Positions 1 to 9,573 are shown, numbered from the stretch's first letter. The stretch is DNA of 64,000 bases from Paenibacillus sp. YYML68 (GCF_027923405.1 NZ_BQYI01000001.1:4530501-4594500), one strand, 5' to 3'. A program made the numbers and translations. The notes: a model not told the origin generated them from the letters alone.

Positions 1-3000
1 ATGAATCGGCCCGCGTCCGGTCACGTTGCGGAAGCCCTTTTCCTGAACCGTCAATTCATATTCTGCCGCTGCAACCACATTCGTTACGTTGAATTCTCCA
101 TAACGAACATATACGTTTTGCGATACAGTAGAGGAAGTGCCTCCATTAGCCGAATGCTGCGGATTCGGCACGTATACGCGCTCGGATACGGTCATCGTCC
201 GGTTATAGCCAGTATGCACCGCTTCACTGTAGCCGAAGGCTTGTGCCGCCGATGGGCTATACAGTCGGAAATAATCCAATTCTTCTACGTTAAAGCCATC
301 CGGAATCGTTACTTTAATCCTTACTTCGGGAACGATAACCTTGGTCTTGCGATCTACCGTTACCATGATCGGAGCAACAACATAATCCGTGCCCTCCGCA
401 ATAACGACCTCCTGCGTCTTGGACTCGAAGGCGCCCGAGCCCTTGATGCTAAGCTCATATTTACCTGTCTTGACGCGCTTCAGCTCTGTCTCCCCGGTAT
501 AAGAGGTGAAATAACCATTTGCGCCAATATAGCCATAGATCTCGACGGCTGACGTCGCCGATTCTTTCCCACGTAGTGACACGTGCAAGGATTGTGCGAT
601 AGGCTTGTCTTCCGCATCCACAAGCTGAATCTTTAACGTCTTGTTGACCGGAACCGTAATCGTCTTAAGATTAATTTTTTGGCCTGCCCCGATCGTCAGC
701 TTCGGTCCGATGCCGGAGAATACTTCCCCTTGATAGATCAGGCTGAGCTTGGCTTCGCCTGCTGCCAAGCCTTCCAGGACGAAGCTGCCGTCCGCTGCAA
801 CCGCCTTAGAGGCGAAGCGATGGCCGGAATAGAGCTGAAGGATAGCCTGCGCCGGAATTTGACTTCCATAGGTCACCTTGCCGCTCACTGTAGCGCCGAC
901 AGTCCGTACGCCTTCCGTCTTCTTCACGTTCGATTTCTCTTGCGCATTCGCTTTCTTCACAAGATAGCCTTCGACGCTCGTGATAGAGAGGATGCCCTCT
1001 TCAACTGCGAACTCGCCGGTAAACTTGGCTTCGGCTTGTTGATAAGCAAGCGTCAGCTCTCTCGTCTGCGCGCCAGCCGATGTCGTATAGGCGACTATGG
1101 CTTTCGCTTCATACTGATCGCTGTAGGTGCCTGTCAGCCTAATGCCTACCTTGCCGTCCAGCTTCAGCAGCCCGGTCTCGGCCGTAGGCCAGCTTACATC
1201 CAATGCCGCAACAGAGAAGTCAGGAACGGTAAACTCAGCAACGTCAGACTCCGTTACAATACCGGTTCGGCCTACGGCTGCAACCTTCACCTGATAGGTC
1301 TTGCCTACCGCTACATCGGACTTTACATAACGCGTATCCGTGACTTGGTCCGCCACCTGCACGAGCGACTGGCCCTTCTCTGCGAGGAAGACACGATAAT
1401 AGCTGCCGCCAAGCACAGCTTGCCACGTTGCCTGGAGTCCCGAGCCTGTCATGCTGAGCTCGACAACCGGCTTATTCGGCGTCTCCTGTACCTTGCCCAC
1501 GGTAAAGTCGCGGGTCAGCGTCTTGCTCTGATTCGGTCCTACCGGCTGGCTATAACTGAATTGATACGTGCCTGGCGTTAAGTACGCCGTTATATGAATG
1601 CTCGACGGGGTATGATCCTCTCCCGTGTAGACCGTACGTCCTTCAGCATTCTTGATGCTGATCGTTGCCGGTACGCTGGAGGTCATGTTGAAATCACCGT
1701 CGTAGGCTTGCGTCTCCTGCCGCGCCTCAGTAGCCGCAGCATAAAGCCTAACATTACTTTCTCGATTCACGTAAATCTCATTAAGCTTGAGATCTCCACG
1801 CTGGAATAAGACTGAAGCAGCAATGGTCGTGCGATAATTCGCCTCGTCCGTTTGAACCTTGAAGCCCTCGAGCACCGGCTCTGACCGCTGACTTGGGAAC
1901 TGAAGCGTTGTATTCGTCTCGATCTGCCTGCGCTCTGAGATCCAGTTATAAGTCCATGGCGTCTCGAGCGGCTCCTTCTCCTCCAGTCGGAATATGTACC
2001 GATTATTGCCCGGGGTCGTATGGACCTTCGTCAGCACCTGTGTTTCTGTCGGACTAAAATAGCCTATTCCGCCGGTATTGCTATATTGATCCTTCAGGAC
2101 GTAGACACCCTTGAATGGAACCTCCGCTCCATCCTCGGACTGCAGCTTCACAACAACCGTACCAGCAACCAACTCATGGAATGATATAGGCTCCATGTTC
2201 GGCGTTACCGTCACCGACTTCGTCAGCTCATAAGCACTGCCCTGCCCATCCAGCGTAATCCAGCCAAAATCATAATTGCCCGGTCTGGCAAGCAGCGTAG
2301 CGGTCGGTGCATTCACTGGCGCGTAGTGCCTTCCTAAATCTACACGGAAGGAGAATTTACTGGTATCCAGCCCTTCGACAGGTACCGCCGCTTGAATAAA
2401 CGCCCTCTCGCTCGGAATGATTTCCGCATTGGCGAAGGAAATGGTGGTCACTTGCTCATCCACTGGCAACACGTCCATCGTCATAAGATCCCTGCCATCA
2501 AAGCTCTTCGCATACAGATAGGTCACAGGCCAGTTCGACGATATATCCCTGAGAGATATCGTCGCATACACCTTGTACTTGCGGTCCTCAGCAATACGCT
2601 CCTTGATGGTTAATCTAGGCACTCCATACGATTCATAGCTCAACTCTGAGCTTAATAATCGACTTGTCCCACCAGAGGACAATTCATACACACGGGCATT
2701 TTGCGTGTAACTGAAGAAATAACCCGCCGGAAGCTCGAATGGCAGCGTCCTGAAATCCGCAATGCCCTCCCCAGATACTGTAAAGGTTTTGTCCGCGGAC
2801 AGCGTGACCATGTTCGTCGGGAACCTCTGCTCCTTCAGCTTCAGCCGATACGTTCCCGGCTGGACGTTAGGCAGCGCTACTCGGGTTACCGAATTCGTGC
2901 CGACCACCTGCACCAGCTCGCCTGCGGCGTTCAGCAGCTCATAGGTAATCATCCCTTGCACAGGTATCGCATTCGAGCCACCACCGCCACCGCCAACAGA

Positions 3001-4143
3001 TGCCGTATCAGCAACCGAATATTGCGTCCCGGTCTCCGTTGCCTTCAGCTCGTATTTCGTCACTTCACCTTGCTCGTTATAGGCCATAAATGCGGCTGTC
3101 GAAAGATTCGTGTTGTTTCTAGGATATACTTCCCACAGCCGGTTGCCATGAGAATCGCTGTACTCCGTATACGCGGAGGGAATCAATTCTAGCTTACTTG
3201 AGCTATAATCCTTCACATCCCAGTAGTGATACACCTGCGAAGCCGTCATTTCCCGCTCTAGCTGTAGAGCCAAATCCTCATTCAGCACTGCATTCAACCG
3301 ATCATAACGGTAAATATAGTCATCCTTCGTAACCGTAAAACCAACTCTCGCCTCAATGCCTTTACTTACATATACGGTTCTCTTGAGGTTAGAGGCCCAA
3401 TAGTTTTTCCCATAAAAATGCATGTGGATGTCATCGTAGCTTCCTTGAGGCGCTGTCACCTTGACCAGGTCCGAGCCGAAGGAAAGCGTCTGCTCGCTTG
3501 GACTGTTCACTGGAACCGTAGTGGTCAGCACGTAGCTTGTTAGGGCCTCCGTCTGGTTCAATACCGCGGATACCCCCAGATCCCTGTTGCCCGCGACATA
3601 GATTTCAAGCCCATCCGTAACGTTAAAGTGGTGAGTCATTGGATAGAAGTTCTCTTCCGTACTTGTCGGCGTTATCGTAAGATAGCCATCGTCATAAGGA
3701 ATATTTGTCTGGAAGGTCAGCTTCTTCAGCTGCTCCTTGCCGAACTTCAGCTCGCTAATCTCCCCGCCCGTGAAGCTGTACTGGTATATAATACGCTTCG
3801 AGCCTGGGAAGGAGTAGCCCTCCACGGTCAGATCATAAGTCTTGCCTGACAGCACATAAGCATTCGGAATAAAGAACTTGCCCGTAGCATCCAATTCCTT
3901 GCTGTAAACAGGCCGGCTGCTAACATAATTATAACCAACATCCGTAAGCGACGTTTCGGTGTGATAACGCTCATACAGCCTGAGGTATCCGTATTGAAGC
4001 GCAGTCCCTGTTTCATTTTCTACTGTGGCTGTAATGCCGTTAATATTCATCGTTTCTGCGAAGGCCGCAGGAGCGAGCGAGCCGAACAATAAGACGACGG
4101 CAAGCATCAGCTTCAGCCATCCCGTATTTCTCCATCTACCCAT
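1..4143 (-). CDS. Very large secreted multi-domain beta-sandwich surface protein (5' part, C-terminus outside window)
   Basis: One uninterrupted leftward frame starts at an ATG at 4143 behind a GGGAGG ribosome site and is still open at base 1, giving at least 1381 residues. The N-terminus is a clear signal peptide (positive Arg/Lys, a hydrophobic stretch LMLAVVLLFGSLA, cleavage after AFA near residue 29). The rest reads as a chain of short beta-sandwich modules with phrases such as G-K-Y-x-L and P-G-T-Y-x-L, typical of carboxypeptidase-regulatory/Ig-like domains. A fibronectin-III-like module lies at about residues 880-980, and a poly-Gly linker sits near residue 385. No catalytic motif was seen. 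It probably acts outside the cell as an adhesin, wall protein or the non-catalytic part of a large enzyme. It is divergent from the regulator at 4373, which may control it. The exact function is unknown. Confidence 0.8.
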   Translation of the reverse strand, partial: MGRWRNTGWLKLMLAVVLLFGSLAPAAFAETMNINGITATVENETGTALQYGYLRLYERYHTETSLTDVGYNYVSSRPVYSKELDATGKFFIPNAYVLSGKTYDLTVEGYSFPGSKRIIYQYSFTGGEISELKFGKEQLKKLTFQTNIPYDDGYLTITPTSTEENFYPMTHHFNVTDGLEIYVAGNRDLGVSAVLNQTEALTSYVLTTTVPVNSPSEQTLSFGSDLVKVTAPQGSYDDIHMHFYGKNYWASNLKRTVYVSKGIEARVGFTVTKDDYIYRYDRLNAVLNEDLALQLEREMTASQVYHYWDVKDYSSSKLELIPSAYTEYSDSHGNRLWEVYPRNNTNLSTAAFMAYNEQGEVTKYELKATETGTQYSVADTASVGGGGGGSNAIPVQGMITYELLNAAGELVQVVGTNSVTRVALPNVQPGTYRLKLKEQRFPTNMVTLSADKTFTVSGEGIADFRTLPFELPAGYFFSYTQNARVYELSSGGTSRLLSSELSYESYGVPRLTIKERIAEDRKYKVYATISLRDISSNWPVTYLYAKSFDGRDLMTMDVLPVDEQVTTISFANAEIIPSERAFIQAAVPVEGLDTSKFSFRVDLGRHYAPVNAPTATLLARPGNYDFGWITLDGQGSAYELTKSVTVTPNMEPISFHELVAGTVVVKLQSEDGAEVPFKGVYVLKDQYSNTGGIGYFSPTETQVLTKVHTTPGNNRYIFRLEEKEPLETPWTYNWISERRQIETNTTLQFPSQRSEPVLEGFKVQTDEANYRTTIAASVLFQRGDLKLNEIYVNRESNVRLYAAATEARQETQAYDGDFNMTSSVPATISIKNAEGRTVYTGEDHTPSSIHITAYLTPGTYQFSYSQPVGPNQSKTLTRDFTVGKVQETPNKPVVELSMTGSGLQATWQAVLGGSYYRVFLAEKGQSLVQVADQVTDTRYVKSDVAVGKTYQVKVAAVGRTGIVTESDVAEFTVPDFSVAALDVSWPTAETGLLKLDGKVGIRLTGTYSDQYEAKAIVAYTTSAGAQTRELTLAYQQAEAKFTGEFAVEEGILSITSVEGYLVKKANAQEKSNVKKTEGVRTVGATVSGKVTYGSQIPAQAILQLYSGHRFASKAVAADGSFVLEGLAAGEAKLSLIYQGEVFSGIGPKLTIGAGQKINLKTITVPVNKTLKIQLVDAEDKPIAQSLHVSLRGKESATSAVEIYGYIGANGYFTSYTGETELKRVKTGKYELSIKGSGAFESKTQEVVIAEGTDYVVAPIMVTVDRKTKVIVPEVRIKVTIPDGFNVEELDYFRLYSPSAAQAFGYSEAVHTGYNRTMTVSERVYVPNPQHSANGGTSSTVSQNVYVRYGEFNVTNVVAAAEYELTVQEKGFRNVTGRGPIH

Positions 4144-4372
4144 GAGTCTAATTTCCTCCCTTAAGATACAATCCATGACAGCATTACTTCGAGACCGACA
4201 TCAAGCGTATACCCATTCGACAACAGCATCCACATACTTAAGAACTATACCTACATCCATCTCCTTTTTTTAAAATTACCTAAAGATTTCTTGCATATCT
4301 TTAATATTACAAAACAAAGCATTACAATATCATTACACCTCATTACGAATACAAGGACCAAAGGAGCTCTGT

Positions 4373-5863
4373 ATGAATTCAAGTCATGCGACGCACGACC
4401 CATCTTGTTCTTCCCCGCATCGCCTCTCCTATCCGGATATTCTGCAACCTGACTACGAGACCATCGTCCTGCTTCATGGTATGGGTCTAAGTCAGGAGGC
4501 CTGGGGCACACTTCCATCACTCATGTCCGATAAGTACAACATATGGACCTATAACCTGCCCGGGCATGGAAGACGACCTGTGCTGCTTCCTTTAAGCTGG
4601 GAGGCCCTGATGACGGATTTCGACCAAATGACCCGCCCTTGTGCGGAGCAGCGAATTCATCTCGTCGGTCATGGCATTGGAGCAAATCTGGCTGTGAAGC
4701 TGGCGGCGCATCAACCTGAGCGCATACATACCCTATCGCTGATCTCTGCACGGGGTTATGTACCCGGCAGCGTGACTGTGGAGGCGATGAACTATCGGCG
4801 ACAGCTTCTTCAAGCCGGTCGCCCAGAGCTGCTGTTCCATCACATAACGATGGCGATCACGAACAGACCTCAGCATTCCGCCGAATTTTCATTACTCTTG
4901 AACGCATTTCGACAGGCCGATCTAACGACATACATGAGCCTCATGGAGCTATTTCTTCAAACCGATGTGCTCCGCGACTTCTCCCGTCTCGAAGCACCTA
5001 CCCTGCTGTTGTCAGGCGAGCTCGACCTATGTCTTTCTCCAGCGCTTACTGCCATTACCGCGAGCTACGCCAAGCAGGCACGATTTCGCATCGTACCCCG
5101 TTCCTCGAACGCCTGCCACTTGGACGCCCCTGAGCTCGTGGCGGAATGGATCATGGAGCACTGCGAAGCAGGCCGCAGTACATTGAGCCAACAGCAGCTG
5201 CCTTACTCTCCCATCTCCACGCGAAAGGTGCGCGACAAGCTGCATCAGGTCATTCTTGCGGGTCAGCAGCTCTTGAAGGAGAAGAATCGGCTGGAGGTGT
5301 ATACGCTGGGCACCTTTCGTGTATTCGCGCGCGGTGTTGAGATCGTTCAAGGCTGGAATCGACGTAGCGCCAAGGAGCTGCTGATCTATTTACTTCTGCA
5401 CCCCACAGTGACAAGACAGCAGCTCTATGACCGACTCTGGCCTGACGTCGACCTGAAGAGCGCACAGAATCGGCTTCGCGTCAGCTTGAGCCATCTGAAG
5501 CAGCTACTGACGCTACCGGGAGGCGAGAACAAGAACGAGTATCTCATGATAGACAGAGAGCATATTTCCCTGCGGGCCGATATTGAATGCGATCTGCTCA
5601 CCTTGCTGGAATCAATAGCCGACTGGAGCAATGAGCCCGATGAAACGCTCCGCGAGACTATTGCACAGAATCTACTGGACACTTATCGTAAGGATGGACT
5701 GAACGGCTATTGCGAGGATTGGTTTCTCGACATTCGTAGGCGAATCGAGGAGGATATGGAGAATATCGTTATATGGTATCTGGAGCGGCTGAGGCAAGGG
5801 GGACACGAGCAGAAGGTACATAAATACGAGCGTCTATTGGAGGAGGAGCCTTCAGCTTCCTAA
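4373..5863 (+). CDS. Alpha/beta-hydrolase-like sensor fused to winged-helix + BTAD transcriptional activator
   Basis: 496 residues; ATG at 4373 follows AAGGAGC. Residues about 28-265 are an alpha/beta-hydrolase fold, with the oxyanion-type start LLHGMG and later motifs GELD (Asp218) and CHLD (His249) where acid and histidine are expected. The nucleophile elbow reads G-H-G-I-G (99-103), so the usual Ser is Gly101 and ordinary hydrolase activity is unlikely. Residues about 306-400 form an OmpR-like winged helix of the SARP type (LGTFRVF, RRSAKELLIYLLL, LWPD), and 405-490 resemble a bacterial transcriptional activation domain. I infer a ligand-binding regulator built on a dead hydrolase. The divergent secreted giant at 4143 is a plausible target. 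Domain assignment is from motifs only. Confidence 0.8.
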   Translation: MNSSHATHDPSCSSPHRLSYPDILQPDYETIVLLHGMGLSQEAWGTLPSLMSDKYNIWTYNLPGHGRRPVLLPLSWEALMTDFDQMTRPCAEQRIHLVGHGIGANLAVKLAAHQPERIHTLSLISARGYVPGSVTVEAMNYRRQLLQAGRPELLFHHITMAITNRPQHSAEFSLLLNAFRQADLTTYMSLMELFLQTDVLRDFSRLEAPTLLLSGELDLCLSPALTAITASYAKQARFRIVPRSSNACHLDAPELVAEWIMEHCEAGRSTLSQQQLPYSPISTRKVRDKLHQVILAGQQLLKEKNRLEVYTLGTFRVFARGVEIVQGWNRRSAKELLIYLLLHPTVTRQQLYDRLWPDVDLKSAQNRLRVSLSHLKQLLTLPGGENKNEYLMIDREHISLRADIECDLLTLLESIADWSNEPDETLRETIAQNLLDTYRKDGLNGYCEDWFLDIRRRIEEDMENIVIWYLERLRQGGHEQKVHKYERLLEEEPSAS

Positions 5864-5925
5864 AGTCCTTCCTAAAGGGGCTATCCGATCCAAGCTATGG
5901 AGCCCCCCGTTGACCTTCGAATCAG

Positions 5926-5958
5926 GTGAGCGGCGTTCCCTCCAGGGACGCCGCTCAC
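5926..5958. terminator. Hairpin between convergent genes
   Basis: GTGAGCGGCG pairs with CGCCGCTCAC, extended by TCCC/GGGA around a TCCA loop. It lies between the stop codons of the rightward regulator and the leftward clpP. Neither side has a clear T-run, so termination efficiency is uncertain. Confidence 0.6.
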
Positions 5959-5965
5959 TCGCTCC

Positions 5966-6574
5966 TCAGCCCCCTGCAGCACGATGTTGTAGAGGGGCTG
6001 CATGTATCACTTTATCAATTAACCCGTATGCGCTAGCTTCATAGGCATCCATATAGTTGTCTCTGTCGGTATCTCTTTCAATCCTCTCAAGCGCTTGACC
6101 TGTTTGTTTGGATAAGATCTTGTTCATTTTATCTCGCAATCGAATGATGCGTTTGGCGCTTATTTCAATATCTGTTGCTTGACCTCGCACCCCGCCGAGA
6201 GGCTGGTGAATCATAATTTCACTGTTAGGAAGTGCAAGCCGCTTCCCTTTCGCTCCATTTGCCAATAAGAAGGCCCCCATTGAAGCTGCCATTCCTATAC
6301 AGAGTGTGGATACATCAGCCTTTACTAGATGCATAGCATCGTAGATGCCCATTCCTGCTGTAATGGAACCACCTGGAGAGTTGATATACATGTTAATATC
6401 TTGGTCCGAATCGACAGCATCTAAGTAGAGAAGCTGTGCTATGACGCTATTGGCAGCTTCGTCGGTAATCTCTCCAGGCACGAATATGATGCGGTCTTGC
6501 AGGAGCCGAGAGTAGATATCATAAGCTCTCTCACCCCTGGAGGATTGCTCGACAACGTAAGGAATCAGATTCAT
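5966..6574 (-). CDS. clpP: ClpP-family ATP-dependent protease proteolytic subunit (accessory paralogue)
   Basis: 202 residues from the ATG at 6574, chosen because AAGGAGGT lies just upstream; an ATG at 6604 lacks a site and overlaps the previous gene. The ClpP serine-protease triad is complete: Ser98 in GMAASMG, His123 in MIHQPLGG and Asp172 in DTDRDNYM. The oxyanion region SPGGS is also present. Such a subunit forms tetradecameric chambers fed by Clp ATPases in the cytoplasm. It is the last gene of a three-gene leftward operon behind a MerR-type regulator and an unknown protein. That setting is unlike the usual stand-alone housekeeping clpP, so I take it as a second, specialised ClpP. No Clp ATPase is encoded nearby. 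Confidence 0.93.
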   Translation of the reverse strand: MNLIPYVVEQSSRGERAYDIYSRLLQDRIIFVPGEITDEAANSVIAQLLYLDAVDSDQDINMYINSPGGSITAGMGIYDAMHLVKADVSTLCIGMAASMGAFLLANGAKGKRLALPNSEIMIHQPLGGVRGQATDIEISAKRIIRLRDKMNKILSKQTGQALERIERDTDRDNYMDAYEASAYGLIDKVIHAAPLQHRAAGG

Positions 6575-6593
6575 GGCTAGACCTCCTTCATCA

Positions 6594-7094
6594 TCAGTAG
6601 TCAATGCGATATTCTCTTTCTAAATACGAATACTTATTGTCCCTGGTCTCCAGTATCCTTGGTTGGATGGTTACACGACTCGAATCCGCATCGCAGGCAG
6701 GGGAAGCATTGCTTAACTCTTTGATTCGTTCGATAACTTGCTCGTCAATCTCAAGCTCATCCATTTCATCTGCTTCGACGATCTGAATCGTAATTTCCTT
6801 AGTGACAGTGGTCTCGACTGTCCATAGGCTGACTACGATTGTCATTTCCCCACATTCAATTGCAGCACGGGTGAATATTTCTACGAACACTTCTCGGTCG
6901 CAGGCATTGACAACAATATGCTCTCGTTCATTCTCAACCAAGCCATTAAGATTATTTGAGCGGTAAATCCCCTCTGGTAATTGAATTTGGATTTCCGACT
7001 GTTGAGATTTTTCATCTAGCATGAACTGAATCCATAGATGATTCATTCCTTCTTCGTTCTCCATCTTTGATTTGGCTAACCTGATGTTAAGCAT
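6594..7094 (-). CDS. Protein of unknown function in MerR-ClpP operon
   Basis: 166 residues, not recognised. The ATG at 7094 overlaps the stop of the upstream MerR gene (TAATG), with GGGGTG about ten bases upstream, so translation is probably coupled. It is rich in Glu and Ile with alternating beta-like stretches, has no signal peptide or membrane segment, and ends in a charged, Tyr-rich tail. It sits directly between a MerR-like regulator and a ClpP subunit. A role as substrate, adaptor or stress effector of that ClpP is possible but unproven. Confidence 0.7.
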   Translation of the reverse strand: MLNIRLAKSKMENEEGMNHLWIQFMLDEKSQQSEIQIQLPEGIYRSNNLNGLVENEREHIVVNACDREVFVEIFTRAAIECGEMTIVVSLWTVETTVTKEITIQIVEADEMDELEIDEQVIERIKELSNASPACDADSSRVTIQPRILETRDNKYSYLEREYRIDY

Positions 7095-7510
7095 TATTGA
7101 TTGTCACCCCTTAGTGCCTGAGATACTGAATCGATAACTCTTTGTTTTAACTCCGCAGAAATTCGAGGGCTAATTGTAATCATGACATCATCTGTTATCT
7201 TTAGTGTTTCGTTTTCAATCATACGGCTAGGCTCATACCATGTTAATTGCTGACTTATTTTTTCAATGTCCACCAAGGAAAGCTTCTTCAAGGTTCCTTG
7301 AATGGAAGCCAATGTTTCCCCCGTTCTTGATAAGGTTATAATTGCGCGAAAGTAGTGGATGTGGTTATCTGTGTACACCCTTTTGTTACCCATTAATTCA
7401 AGGGGCGGTACCATACCAATCTGAGTGTAGTACCTTACCGTTCGCAGATTCATGCGCGGGTCATCCTTCTGGAGAATCTCCGCGACCTGTTTAGCGGTAT
7501 AGCTATTCAT
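7094..7510 (-). CDS. MerR-family transcriptional regulator
   Basis: 138 residues from the ATG at 7510, which has GGAGGTG upstream; the frame extends further upstream but without a better site. The N-terminal third is a MerR winged helix (SYTAKQVAEIL, then NLRTVRYYTQIGMVPP and NKRVYTDNHIHYFRAI), followed by a helical stretch and a short C-terminal domain. No metal-binding Cys cluster is visible, so the inducer is unknown. It is the first gene of an operon with an unknown protein and ClpP, under a TTGACA promoter at 7566-7594. Autoregulation would be typical of the family. Confidence 0.85.
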   Translation of the reverse strand: MNSYTAKQVAEILQKDDPRMNLRTVRYYTQIGMVPPLELMGNKRVYTDNHIHYFRAIITLSRTGETLASIQGTLKKLSLVDIEKISQQLTWYEPSRMIENETLKITDDVMITISPRISAELKQRVIDSVSQALRGDNQ

Positions 7511-7565
7511 TGCACACCTCCAATTACATTTACCTGTATATGTCACACTTGACTGTATTGTTTAG

Positions 7566-7594
7566 AGTCTACTGTAACATTAATCGTTTGTCAA
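7566..7594 (-). promoter_or_regulatory. Sigma-A-type promoter of the MerR-ClpP operon
   Basis: On the minus strand a perfect TTGACA (7594-7589) is followed after 17 bases by TAGACT (7571-7566). The -35 box partly overlaps the T-run of the terminator of the preceding methyltransferase gene. Confidence 0.6.
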
Positions 7595-7622
7595 AAAAAA
7601 GTCCACCCCGTGGGTGAACTTT
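7593..7622 (-). terminator. Rho-independent terminator of the methyltransferase gene
   Basis: Minus strand: AAGTTCACCC-ACG-GGGTGGACTT hairpin followed by a run of T (complement of the A-run at 7593-7600). It lies downstream of the stop at 7727. Confidence 0.8.
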
Positions 7623-7726
7623 GAACTGGTATGAGCTAAAGGGCGAATGTTCTTGTATTCACTGTTTGATAGATGAAGATACAGTTCCTTCCACTTAACA
7701 TCGCTGACCGAAATGTATTTCCCTCG

Positions 7727-8638
7727 CTACACATTTTCTCTTGCGTACATGCTCTGATCTTGCAATCGAATCAGTACCTTGCCGAAACGACCACCTTGAT
7801 GGATTTCCACCTTGTCTAATGGATAAGTCCGTTCCAAATATTCAGCGACGATGTTGTGGTTCTGCTCGTTCTCGGGTATACCCGAAAACTTCAGCACATC
7901 CATAATCTCCTGAAGCGCCTTCTCTCTGCTGACTTCCTTCCTCGTCATTTCCCGCGTGACAAGAGATTCGTAGGAATAGCCTTTAAGATACAACAGATGA
8001 AGCAGATAGCCGATTTCCGTCGGTTTGGTCTGGAATGGCTGATCGGAGACCAACGGCCAAATATCTTTCACAAGATTATGCTCCCTGGTGCTCGCCGGCA
8101 AGCTGATATAGCAAAACCGCCGCGCACATTGGAGCACCCTTTCCACGCTTTCCCAATCCATAATGACCGGACACATGGAGACAAAAACAAGATCAAAGGC
8201 TTGGCTCCACCCTCTTGCCTGTACGTCAATGCTCTCAAAGGGCTCGTGTACAATCTTCACCTTACCTACATCGAATTCTATAAGGTTTGCTTCCAGAAGT
8301 TCGACCAGCGGAAGAGCGGATTCCACAGCAGTTACATGGGCCCCACGCTCCGCAAACGACACCGAAAAACCTCCTGTGGCCGCACCAATGTCCAGAACGG
8401 AGGCATTCTCGAAGGTAACACCCTGTCCTTCTATCCAGTTCATAATTCGTTTGGCTCGTTTTCTTCCCTCGTCATTAAATGCTTGCTCGTTGAAAGACTT
8501 GGCCTTATGGTTAAAAGCACTCGTCGGATCGTATCCGGCCTCCTTCATCTTGTTCAGAACGGTATCGCGGTCGTCCCTCCAAGCTTGTTCCCAAATTTCG
8601 TCATCAGTAAAAAGATCCTTGCTCGTTCCTGCTCCCAT
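7727..8638 (-). CDS. Class I SAM-dependent methyltransferase
   Basis: About 303 residues from the ATG at 8638, preceded by AGGGGTG; an upstream in-frame ATG at 8725 has no site and would add an unlikely leader. The SAM-binding motif I is VLDIGAATGGFS, followed by an acidic post-I strand (VTAVESALP) and a motif-IV-like region (FDLVFVSMCP). The long N-terminal helical part and the C-terminal region around SYESLVTREM are shared by uncharacterised Firmicute methyltransferases. Substrate unknown. It is a single gene with its own terminator at 7593-7622. Confidence 0.82.
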   Translation of the reverse strand: MGAGTSKDLFTDDEIWEQAWRDDRDTVLNKMKEAGYDPTSAFNHKAKSFNEQAFNDEGRKRAKRIMNWIEGQGVTFENASVLDIGAATGGFSVSFAERGAHVTAVESALPLVELLEANLIEFDVGKVKIVHEPFESIDVQARGWSQAFDLVFVSMCPVIMDWESVERVLQCARRFCYISLPASTREHNLVKDIWPLVSDQPFQTKPTEIGYLLHLLYLKGYSYESLVTREMTRKEVSREKALQEIMDVLKFSGIPENEQNHNIVAEYLERTYPLDKVEIHQGGRFGKVLIRLQDQSMYARENV

Positions 8639-8885
8639 CCCTTTCACCCCTATTTTCATAATAATTGTCGAGAATAATGAAACGCTCGATAGCCTCGTCA
8701 AGTACTGCCTGCCCTCTAATAACACACATTAAAGATCTTTAATGTCTACAATAAACGATTCGGCTCTAGTTTGCAATTGTTTATATAGGGTGAAATATCC
8801 CCCCCACCCAATTCCTTACTCATCTGTAACCAGACGGATGCATATGATGAACCGTCCATCCCAATTCACTGAGAGGAGCATGTCC

Positions 8886-9449
8886 ATGTACCCTCATCCA
8901 TGCTATCCGCGTCCATGGCATTATCCGATGTACGGCCAAGGCTACGGAAGCAACGTTCCCCCCTCCTACAGCTGGTACAGCCCCAGCTATCAGCCGTATG
9001 GAGGCAGTCCAAGCAGCCCTAACATTCCGAGCATCCCGAGCATTCCCCTGCAAGACTACGGTCCACGACCGCTTGTCGTGAACATCGACCAGGCCACCAA
9101 GCAGAATAACACGTACCGTACCGCCTTATGGACAGGTCGGTATTTCCAAGTCACCCTCATGAGCATTAACGTTGGGGATGATATTGGCCTTGAGGTTCAT
9201 CCGACGACGGACCAGTTCATTCGGATCGAGGAGGGCCAGGGGCTCGTACAGATGGGCGACCGCAGAGATCAGCTCGATTTTCAAGTGATGGCGTACGACG
9301 ACTTCGCGATCATGGTCCCGGCTGGCAAGTGGCACAATATTACGAATACAGGCCATCGCCCGTTGAAGGTGTACGTTATCTATGCCCCGCCTGAGCATCC
9401 CTACGGTACGGTTCACGTAACGAAAGCCGACGCGCAAGGCAAGTACTAA
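8886..9449 (+). CDS. Cupin-domain protein with Pro/Tyr/Ser-rich N-terminus
   Basis: About 187 residues from the ATG at 8886, which has AGGAG at proper spacing; another ATG six bases upstream is too close, and the frame opens at 8742 without a site. Residues about 1-65 are low-complexity Pro/Tyr/Ser/Gly. From about residue 90 there is a single cupin barrel, with GLEVHPTTDQF in motif 1 and PAGKWHNITN in motif 2 giving two likely metal-ligand histidines. The family resembles mannose-6-phosphate-isomerase-like cupins. The tyrosine-rich leader is reminiscent of spore coat or exosporium proteins, but that is only a compositional hint. A terminator follows at 9498. Confidence 0.8.
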   Translation: MYPHPCYPRPWHYPMYGQGYGSNVPPSYSWYSPSYQPYGGSPSSPNIPSIPSIPLQDYGPRPLVVNIDQATKQNNTYRTALWTGRYFQVTLMSINVGDDIGLEVHPTTDQFIRIEEGQGLVQMGDRRDQLDFQVMAYDDFAIMVPAGKWHNITNTGHRPLKVYVIYAPPEHPYGTVHVTKADAQGKY

Positions 9450-9497
9450 GCACACCTAGCCTACATATCCACCATCCATACGCGATTACACGACGAG

Positions 9498-9520
9498 GCG
9501 GGCACATGCCCGCTTCTTTG
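9498..9520 (+). terminator. Rho-independent terminator after the cupin gene
   Basis: GCGGGC-ACAT-GCCCGC hairpin followed by TTCTTTG. It is downstream of the cupin stop and upstream of the next promoter. Confidence 0.7.
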
Positions 9521-9573
9521 TTGTATAGAACGAGCCGAATCACGTATTATAAGTAGTAATGATTACGACTACT
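9521..9573 (+). promoter_or_regulatory. Possible promoter with inverted repeat upstream of methyltransferase
   Basis: TTGTAT (9521-9526) and TATTAT (9545-9550) are 18 bases apart. Just downstream, AGTAGT...ACTACT (9552-9573) forms an imperfect inverted repeat around the expected transcription start, a possible operator. Confidence 0.4.

Noticed and set aside
1..3849. Rightward open frames over the first 4 kb
   Set aside because: They are antisense shadows of the continuous leftward secreted protein, whose frame, signal peptide and ribosome site are clear.
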